From Tupaia tana (Eukaryota; Chordata; Mammalia; Scandentia; Tupaiidae): 64,000 nt of DNA. Below the pieces are notes generated by a model. It saw only the letters and a program-made list of their open reading frames with translations. It was not told the origin of the DNA and did no database searches. The stretch lies in contig JAKSZU010000009.1 in the NCBI GenBank assembly GCA_026018925.1, positions 75,736,041 through 75,800,040 of the forward strand. Direction: 5' to 3'. Position 1 is the stretch's first letter, and every line of letters starts with the position of its first letter. Below, piece after piece: positions 55,937 through 64,000 of this stretch. The position numbers were made by a program, and so were the translations under genes.

Positions 55937-57022
55937 GAGCAGCAGGCAAGAGGCTCTCCTGCAAGCCTCTGGCCAGCAAGGGACACTGAGGGAGGGTCAC
56001 CTATGACCCCCACCCCACTTCCAGACCCCCAGGCCCCAGACTCCACCTTCTAGGTAGGTAGCCAGGATCTCCTTGAGGCGTTTTTTTTTTTTTTTTTTTG
56101 AACCCCCTGCATTCTCTTGTTAATACCTAGCTCTCCTTCTCCCTCCAGACTTTCACTGCCTGCCAGCAGGCAAGAGGCTCTCCTGCAAGCCTCTGGCCAG
56201 CAAGGGACACTGAAGGAGGGTCACGTCTGACCCCCACCCCACTTCCAGACCCCCACGCCCCAGACTCCACCTTCTAGACTTTCCCTGCCTGCCAGCAGGC
56301 AAGAGGCTCTCCTGCAAGCCTCTGGCCAGCAAGGGACACTGAAGGAGGGTCACTTCTGACCCCCACCCCTGTTCCAGACCCCCAGGCCCCAGACTCCACC
56401 TTCTAGGTAGGTCGCCAGGATCTCCTTGAGGCGTTTTTTTTTTTTTTTTTTTGATCCCCCTGCATTCTCTTGTTAATACCTAGCTCTCCTTCTCCCTCCA
56501 GACTTTCCCTGCCTGCCAGCAGGCAGAGGCTCTCCTGAAAGCCTCTGGCCAGCAAGGGACACTGAAGGAGGGTCACCTCTGACCCCCCACACACTTCCAG
56601 ACCCCCAGACCCCAGACTCCACCTTCTAGGTAGGTAGCCAGGATCTCCTTGAGGCGGTTTTTTTTTTTTTTTTTTTTTTGAACCCCCTGCATTATCTTGT
56701 TAATACCTAGCTCTCCTTCTCCCTCCAGACTTTCCCTGCCTTCCAGCAGGCAAGAGGCTCTCCTGCAAGCCTCTGGCCAGCAAGGGACACTGAAGGAGGG
56801 TCACCTCTGACCCCCACCCCACTTCCAGACCCCCACGCTCCAGACTCCACCTTCTAGACTTTCCCTGCCTGCCAGCAGGCAAGAGACTCTCCTGCAAGCC
56901 TCTGGCCAGCAAGGGACACTGAAGGAGGGTCATCTCTGACCCCCACCCCACTTCCAGACACCCGGGCTCCAGACTCCACCTTCTAGGTAGGTAGCCAGGA
57001 TCTCCTTGAGGCGTTTTTGAGG

Positions 57023-57067
<45 letters not shown>

Positions 57068-58674
57068 CCTGCATTTTCTTGTTAATACCTAGCACTCCTT
57101 CTCCCTCCAGACTTCCCTGCCTGCCAACAGGCAAGAGACTCTTCTGCAAGACTCTGGCCAGCAAGGGACACTGAAGGAGGGTCACCTCTGACCTCCCACC
57201 CCACTTCCAGACCCCCAGACCCCAGACTCCACCTTCTACACTTTCCCTGCCTGCCAGCAGGCAAGAGGCTCTCCTGCAAGCCTCTGGCCAGCAAGGGACA
57301 CTAAAGGAGGGTCACCTCTGACCCCCACCCCACTTCCAGACCCCCGGGCCCCAGACTCCCCCTTCTAGGTAGGTAGCCAGGATCTCAGTGAGGCGGTTTT
57401 TTTTTTTTTTTTTTGAACCCCCTGCATTATCTTGTTAATACCTAGCTCTCCTTCTCCCTCCAGACTTTCCCTGCCTGCCAGCAGGCAAGAGGCTCTCCTG
57501 CAAGCCTCTGGCCAGCAAGGGACACTGAAGGAGTGTCACCTCTGACCCCCACCCCACTACCAGACCCCCAGGCCCCAGACTCCACCTTCTAGGTAGGTAG
57601 CCAGGATCTTCTTGAGGCTTTTTTTTTTTTTTTTGGAGAGGTTTTTCGCTATAGGGTGCGTGTGCTCGCCAGACAGACAGAGAGAGACATAGAGACAGAA
57701 AGCGAGAAATCACCCCCCAGGGGCGATGGTCATGCCGCAATCCCTTCTCCTCCATTCTCCTCTCGGGATCCTGGGCACGCACGCACACGCACCCGGCGTG
57801 AGTTGTAAGCCACCGGGTCGAGACGCGAACCGCGGTCGACTACGTGGGAGTCCAGCGACATAGCCATTACGCTAACTGCTGGTTCCCGAGGTGTTTTTTT
57901 TTTTTTTTTTTTTGAACCCCCTGCATTCTCTTGTTAATACCTAGCTCTCCTTCTCCCTCCAGACTTTCCCTTCCTGCCAGCAGGCAAGAGACTCTCCTCC
58001 AAGCCTCTGGCCAGCAACGGACCCTGAAGGAGTGTCACCTCTGACCCCCACCCCACTTCCAGACCCCCAGGCCCCAGACTCCACCTTCTAGGTAGGTAGC
58101 CAGGATTTCCTTGAGGCGGTATTTTTTTTTTTTGAACCCCCTGCATTCTCTTGTTAATACCTAGCTCTCCTTCTCCCTCCAGACTTTCCCTTCCTGCCAG
58201 CAGGCAAGAGACTCTCCTGCAAGCCTCTGGCCAGCAAGGGACACTGAAGGAGGGTCACCTCTGACCCCCACCCCACTTCCAGACCCCCACGCCCCAGACT
58301 CCACCTTCTAGGTAGGTAGCCAGGATTTCCTTGAGGCGGGTTTTTTTTTTTTTTTTTTGAACCCCCTGTATTCTCTTGTTAATACCTCGCTCTCCTTCTC
58401 CCTCCAGACTTTCCCTGCCTGCCAGCAGGCAAGAGGCTCTCCTGCAAGCCTCTGGCCAGCAAGGGACACTGAAGGAGGGTCACCTCTGACCCCCACCACA
58501 CTTCCAGACCCCCAGGCCCCAGACTCCACCTTCTAGGTAGGTAGCCAGGATTTCCTTGAGGCTTTTTTTTTTTTTTGAACCCCCTGCATTCTCTTGTTAA
58601 TACCTTGCTCTCCTTCTCCCTCCAGACTTTCCCTGCCTGCCAGCAGGCAAGAGGCTCTCCTGCAAGCCTCTGGC
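55937..58674 (+). promoter_or_regulatory. L1 5'UTR array of about 13 promoter monomers
   Basis: 'gccagcaggcaagaggctct' or a near-identical form starts units near 55,937, 56,161, 56,291, 56,515, 56,743, 56,871, 57,123, 57,253, 57,478, 57,976, 58,197, 58,421 and 58,640. Two unit lengths occur: about 224 bp with a T-run followed by 'gaaccccctgcatt', and about 130 bp that lacks that part. T-runs range from about 11 to about 40. The 498-bp interval contains a SINE. The sequence is C-rich, with few CpGs. Tandem monomers drive transcription in mouse L1; the same role is inferred here. Confidence 0.9.
57619..57887 (-). mobile_element. Young SINE inside the monomer array, antisense
   Basis: T16, 'ggagaggtttttcgctatag', a CpG-rich body and head end 'actgctggttccc'. 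'gagg' flanks it and the monomer T-run continues. It marks the array as older than this SINE copy. Confidence 0.95.
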
Positions 58675-59049
58675 GAAATCGCGCGCCGGCCTAACGCTCG
58701 GCACGCGACTTTTTCTTTATTTTTCTGTGTTGTCTTTCCTTTTGTTGCATATTGTCCTCTCCTCCTCATTTTTTACCGTGCCAGACAAACTAGATAGGTC
58801 TAGAATCATAAATCTGAAATTTCCAAGAAGGTAAGTTTCTCTGGGATCCTCCCTAGTGCTGATCCCCTTTGAAAAAGGAGATACTGCTTGTTAGACACTT
58901 CTGTAGAGTTCCCCTCCTGAAAACACATTGGTAAAAGCAACAGAAGAGAGACTTCAACAAACAGCTTTTCCCATCAAAAAGGAAAGACTCTTACTTTTAG
59001 TGGGACATAAGTTCTCCCAAGAGGTCTTTAAAAGGGAAGTAATCTTCCA
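58675..59049 (+). promoter_or_regulatory. L1 5'UTR non-repeated spacer with CpG-dense start
   Basis: It begins with an abrupt CpG-rich block (58,674-58,710, 'cgcgcgccggcctaacgctc' within), then T-rich sequence and a purine-rich leader to the ORF1 ATG. The T-rich part aligns with the spacer of the L1 at 4993 ('actttttctttatt'). Confidence 0.8.
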
Positions 59050-60010
59050 ATGGCTAAAAGTAGAAAAAGCGCCTCAGTTCTGAATAACCAAGGAAATATG
59101 TCTCCAACAAAGGAAAATGCCCCTCCATGTCTCGTAAATATGGAGGACATTACCAAAATGACAGACACAGAATTTCGAACATTCATGGTGACCAAATTCT
59201 GTGAATTGGGAAAAAAAAGAGACAACGAAGTACAGGAAATTAGGAAGTCCTTCCAGGATATGAAAGAAGAAATGGATACTCTGAGAAAGAATCAGGTGGA
59301 ACTATTAGAGATAAAGTCTATAATACAAGAAATCAAAAACTCTCTGGAAAGTATTAAGAGTCGATTAGACCATGCTGAAGATCGAATCTCTGATGTAAAA
59401 GATAAAACCTCTGATCTAGAAAAAAACTACAAAAAGATCGAGAAAATAACTAAAAAACATGAGGATAATATACGAGAAATACTAGACTCTATTAGACGCC
59501 CAAACATCAGAATAATCGGCATCCCAGAAGGTAAAGAAACTAATAGCAGAATGGAAAATCTATTCCATGACATCTTGGAAGAAAATTTCCCAAGCCTAGA
59601 GAGGCACCGAACCATCCGGACCCAAGAAATACAAAGGACCCCAAATAGAATCAACCCCAGAAGATCTTCCCCAAGGCACATCTTAGCCAGGCTGTCTAAC
59701 GTCACAGAAAAAGACATGATACTAAAACTGGCAAGAGAGAAACGAGAAATAACTTACAAAGGCCATCCCATAAGACTAACACCAGACCTCTCATCAGAAA
59801 CAATGCAAGCAAGAAAAGAATGGGAAGACATACTGAAAGTGTTAAGAGAGAAACAATTTCAGCCAAGACTATTATACCCTGCAAGATTATCCTTCATTTG
59901 GGAAAAAAAAGATTAAAATCTTCTCAGACAAACAAAACCTGAAAGAATTTGCCAACACCAGACCAGCTCTTCAAGAAATCCTGAAGAAAGTACTGTTCCA
60001 GGAAAACTAA
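59050..60010 (+). pseudogene. L1 ORF1 with one homopolymer frameshift
   Basis: From MAKSRKSASVLNNQGNMSPT the frame is open for 288 codons (to 59,916): N-terminal region, coiled coil (about residues 55-145, with 'EEMDTLRKNQVELLEIKSII'), RNA-recognition-type domain and C-terminal domain ('YKGHPIRLTPDLSSETMQAR'). Just after 'RLSFIWEK' a run of eight A (59,903-59,910) shifts the frame. The other frame continues 'FSDKQNLKEFANTRPALQEI' to a stop at 60,008-60,010. The antisense copy at 23,338 is open through this point. Full length would be about 319 residues. A sequencing error in the A-run could also explain it. Confidence 0.9.
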
Positions 60011-60054
60011 AGATGCAACAGCCAGAAACAAAGAAATAACAGGCAACTAAGACA

Positions 60055-63000
60055 ATGGCTACCTTAAATGTCGGTACAGATCCTGTAACTTCGATAATAA
60101 CATTGAATGTTAATGGGTTAAATTCTCCAATCAAGAGACACAGACTGGCTTAATGGATAAAAAAAACAGAAACCCTCTATCTGTTGCCTACAAGAAACCC
60201 ACCTCATGGAAAAAGATATACATAGACTGAAAGTGAAGGGTTGGAAAAAGGTTTTCCATGCAGTTGGGAACCAAAAAAGAGCTGGAGTTGTGATACTAAT
60301 TTCTGACAAAATAGGCTTTAAAGCAAAAAGTGTCCGAAGAGACAAAGAAGGGCACTATATCATAGTAAAAGGCTCTATAGATCAAGAAGATATAACGCTT
60401 ATTAATATCTATGCTCCTAACACAGGAGCACCCAAATATGTGAAGGAAAGATTGTTAGATCTGAAAGGGGAGATAGACTGCAACACACTAATTGTTGGAT
60501 ATCTCAACACCGCATTATCCCCTCTGGACAGATCATCTAGGTAAAAAGTAGGTAGAGAGATCAAGGATCTAAATGATACCATAAATCAATTGGACGTAAC
60601 AGACATCTATAGAACTTTCCACCCAAAAACCACAAGATATAGTTTTTTCTCACCCCGACATGGAACTTTCTCGAAGATTGACCACATCATAGGACACAAA
60701 GCAAGCCTCTGCAGATTCAGAGGCATAGAAACTATTTCCAGCATCTTCTCTGACCATGATGGAATTAAACTCGAGTTTAATTTCAAGAGAAATCCTCAAA
60801 AATACCTAAAAACATGGAAACTAAATAACCTACTCCTGAATGACTCCACTATTACCGAAGAAATAAAGTCCGAAATCAAAAGATTCATGGAAGCCAATGA
60901 CAATGAAGATACAAGTTTCCATAATCTTTGGGACACTGCCAAAGCAGTCATAAGAGGGAAGTTCATAGCAATTAGTTCACATAAGAGGAAGACAGAGAAA
61001 AGGCTAATGGATCACCTAACATCAAGCCTTAGAGAATTGGAAAAGCAACAGCAAAAAAATCCAAAAAATTACAGGAGAAAGGAAATAATAAAGATCCGAG
61101 CAGAAATAAATGAAATAGAAAATAAACGTACTATACAGAAAGTAAGTGAAAGCAAAAGCTGGTTCTTTGAAAGGATAAACAAAATTGATACCCCACTAGC
61201 GAGACTTATTAAGAAGAAGAGAGAAAGGAACCAGGTGAATCAAATCTGCAATGAGGCTGGTAACATAACAACAGACATAGTAGAAATTCAAAACATCATT
61301 AGAGGATACTTTGAACATCTATACGCTAAGAAACAAGATAATCTGGATGGGATGGACAAATTCCTGGACAAATATAATCTACCAAGAATGAGCCAGGAAG
61401 AAATAGAAAGTCTGAATAGGCCCATAACAAGCCAGGAGATTGAATCAGTAATAAGTAACCTCCCAACAAAGAAAAGCCCTGGCCCCGATGGATTCACCTC
61501 TGAATTCTACAAAACTTTCAAAGAAGAGTTAACTCCCATTCTGCTCAAATTATTTCTAAAGATCCAAAAGGGTGAATCTCTCCCTAATTCATTCTATGAA
61601 GCCTCTGTCACCCTCATCCTCAAAACAGATAAGGACAGGACAAGGAAGGAAAACTATAGACCAATATCTCTGATGAACATAGACTCAAAGATTCTCAACA
61701 AGATACTAGCAAATCGTATTCAACAACTTATACAGAAGATCATACACCATGATCAGGTAGGCTTTATTCCAAGGAATGCAAGGTTGGTTCAACATACGCA
61801 AAACCATAAATGTAATACACCATATTAATAGGAAGAAAGACAAAACCCATATGGTCATATCGATTGACACAGAAAAAGCATTTGATCAGATACAACATCC
61901 CTTCATGATCAAGACTCTTAGCAAAATTGGCATAGAAGGGCCATTTCTCAATACAATAAAAGCCATCTATTAAAAACCCATAGCGAACATCATCCTGAAT
62001 GGAGAAAAGCTGAAAGCTTTCCCACTAAACACAGGAACAAGACAAGGATGCCCACTTTCTCCTCTCCTTTTCAATATAGTACTGGAAGTCCTCGCCAATG
62101 CAATCAGAAAAGAGGAAAAAATAAAGGGCATTCGAATAGGAAAAGAAGAGGTGAAACTCTCTCTATTTGCAGATGACATGATTGTATACATAGAAGACCC
62201 AATGGTCTCCATGGAAAAACTACTGGAAGTAATACATGAATTCAGTAAAGTTGCAGGATATAAAATCAATATTCAGAAATCGATAGCTTTTCTATATACG
62301 AATAACAGGCAGACTGAGATAGAACTGAAAAAACTTATTCCGTTTACCATAGCCACTAAAAGTATAAGATATTTAGGAATAAATCTAACCAAAGAAGTTA
62401 AAGACCTCCACAAGGAAAACTATGAGAAGGTAAAAAAAGAAATTGAAAATGACACAAAAAAATGGAAGGACATCCCATGTTCATGGATTGGAAGAGTTAA
62501 TATAATCAGAATGGCAATTCTACCCAAATTAATCTACCTATTTAATGCAATGCCAATCAAAGTACCAGACACATTCTTCACAGATCTAGAAAAGACAATC
62601 TTAAAATTTGTCTGGAATCATAAAAGACCCCGTATTGCCAAAGCAATTCTACACAAGAAGAATGGAGTGGGTGGCATCTCAATCCCCGATCCAAAAATAT
62701 ATTACAAAGCTGTGGTAATAAAGACAGCATGGTATTGGCACAGAAACAGACATGTGGACCAATGGAACAGAATAGAGTCCCCAGAAATAAGTGCCCAAAC
62801 ATACAGTCAACTGATCTTTGACAAGGGGTACCAGTCAATCCAGTGGGAAAATGAAAGCCTCTTCAGCAAATGGTGGTGGAGAAACTGGACTTGCATTTGC
62901 AGAAAGATGAATCTGAACCCCTACCTCTCTCCTTTGACAAGAATCAAGTCAAGGTGGATCAAGGATCTAAATCTAAGACCTCAAACTATAAAGCTGCTCC

Positions 63001-63916
63001 TGGAGAATTCTGGGGAAACTCTGGGAGACATTGGTGTAGGGAAAGACTTCCTAAAGAAGACCCTCAAAGCAGAGTCCATCGTCCACAAAATAGACAAGTG
63101 GGATTACATCAGACTAAGAAGTTTCTGCATGGCCAAAGACACAGTAGTTAGTGTGAATCGACAGCCCTCAGAATGGGAAAATATTTTTGTAAATGTTGCA
63201 TCAGATAAGGGACTGATAACCAGAATACACAAGGAACTAAAAAAGGTGTTTGGAAAAAAGATGAACAACCCTATTAAAATATGGGAGAAGGAGATGAAGA
63301 AAACACTCTCTAAAGATGACATACGAATGGCCAAAAGGCATATGAAAAAATGTTCAACCTCCCTCATCGTAAGGGAAATGCAGATAAAAACAACAATGAG
63401 GTACCACCTAACCCCAGTCAGATTGTCTAATATTAAAAAAAAACAAAAAATGATAAGTGTTGGCGGGGGTGTGGTGAAAGGGGAACTCTTTTACACTGCT
63501 GGTGGGAATGTAGATTGGTCCAACCACTGTGGAGAACAATTTGGAGATTCCTCAAAAATCTACAGATAGATCTGCCATATGATCCAGAGATCCCACTCCT
63601 CGGTATCTACCCTAAGGACAGAAGAATTCTTCATTGGAAAAGTGCTTGCACATCGATGTTTATTGCGGCACTATTCACAATTGCTAAGTCATGGAACCAA
63701 CCCAGATGCCCCCGTATGGAGGAGTGGATTGAAAAACTGTGGCACATATACTCTATGGAATACTACTCAGCCATAAAAACCAACAGAGCCCTGGCTTTTG
63801 ACAGAAAGTGGAAGAATATGGAAGATGTACTGCTGAGTGAGGCAAGCCAGGCTATGAGGGAGAGACATTGTATGTCCCCACTTAACATATACCGTTTGTC
63901 TGCATTCTATGTCTGA
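60055..63916 (+). pseudogene. L1 ORF2, nearly complete, few lesions
   Basis: Starts MATLNVGTDPVTSIITLNVN. Endonuclease (about 60,055-60,770), linker, RT (about 61,330-62,420: '[17 protein letters not shown]', '[16 protein letters not shown]', '[13 protein letters not shown]' from 62,160) and the C-terminal segment with an intact zinc knuckle CX3CX7HX4C (Cys at 63,458 and 63,470, His at 63,494, Cys at 63,509). Lesions: stop at 60,151; extra A at 60,159-60,166; GDLNT changed to GYLNT at 60,500-60,502; stop at 60,542; +1 shift near 61,772; stop at 61,971; shift in the A-run near 63,434-63,448. Open pieces of 412 and 472 codons remain. It is inactive as read, though some homopolymer shifts could be sequencing errors. 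Confidence 0.93.
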
Positions 63917-64000
63917 AACTGATTGACCAACAGTTGAACAAACACAAGAGATGGGTCTGAATGTCAGATGAGGTGTATGTGGAGGAGTGGGGCCCAACGA
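63917..64000 (+). other. Start of L1 3'UTR
   Basis: 'actgattgaccaacagttga' onward follows the ORF2 stop. The window ends before the tail. Confidence 0.85.

Larger units (their letters stand above)
55937..64000 (+). mobile_element. Young full-length L1 with tandem promoter monomers (3' end outside window)
   Basis: Layout: monomer array (55,937-58,674), spacer (58,675-59,049), ORF1 (59,050-60,010), ORF2 (60,055-63,916), 3'UTR running past 64,000. The first monomer is truncated at 55,937, as expected for 5' truncation or for array ends. It is the least damaged L1 here. The 3' tail and target duplication lie outside the window. Confidence 0.95.

Noticed and set aside
56153-58529. Repeated antisense open frames ('LLQCPLLARGLQESLLPAGR') in the monomer array
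   Set aside because: They are the complement of a tandem promoter unit and recur only because the unit recurs; no start context or homology.
55937-58674. CRISPR-like or satellite array
   Set aside because: Units are 130-224 bp, contiguous without unique spacers, and end at an L1 ORF1; an L1 5'UTR array explains them.

Overview
The window is repeat-dense mammalian nuclear DNA with no functional host protein gene that I can support. Long Interspersed Element-1 (L1) sequence of several ages, about two dozen copies of one tRNA-derived SINE family, several endogenous retrovirus (ERV) pieces and one processed pseudogene explain most of it. L1 with two ORFs plus tRNA-type SINEs points to a placental mammal. 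I see no Alu, B1/B2 or other primate or rodent signature SINE. The SINE has a tRNA-like head (perfect A and B boxes), a CT-rich region, an 'ccctatagcaaaaacctctcc' end and a poly(A) tail. A non-primate, non-rodent lineage fits; the flying lemur (Dermoptera) is one guess, held weakly because no database was searched.

Left part (1-15,200): an antisense L1 fragment, three SINEs, a truncated EIF1AX processed pseudogene (2691-2888), then an old sense L1 (about 3,400-14,965). A younger full-length L1 (4993-10774) sits inside the start of its ORF2, with a clear 16-bp target duplication. Next (14,966-25,100): an old SINE split by a full-length antisense L1 (15178-25054), itself hit by a SINE (15921-16171) and by a 3.7-kb provirus (18371-22110) with a 6-bp target duplication. 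The provirus has paired LTRs, a Phe-type primer binding site, a tandemly repeated gag segment, a betaretrovirus-like integrase remnant and a gamma-type env transmembrane remnant. Protease and reverse transcriptase are missing.

Middle part (25,100-43,500): AT-rich intergenic DNA with SINEs, a gammaretrovirus-like integrase plus LTR (26,740-27,945), other LTR fragments, a 5'-truncated antisense L1 (32,576-33,828), and an L1-mobilised copy of a polyadenylated ERV transcript with a 40-nt tail and target duplications (31,153-32,503).

Right part (43,500-64,000): an old antisense L1 with nested SINEs, antisense L1 3'UTR/ORF1 pieces, a 5'-truncated sense L1 (50,192-54,432), and the most notable element, a sense L1 from about 55,937 to beyond the window end. 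It begins with about 13 tandem promoter monomers (55,937-58,674), then a spacer, ORF1 (59,050) and an almost complete ORF2 (60,055-63,916) with a handful of lesions. The window works as a retrotransposition archive: L1 supplies the machinery, SINEs and processed transcripts use it, and the nesting gives their relative order.
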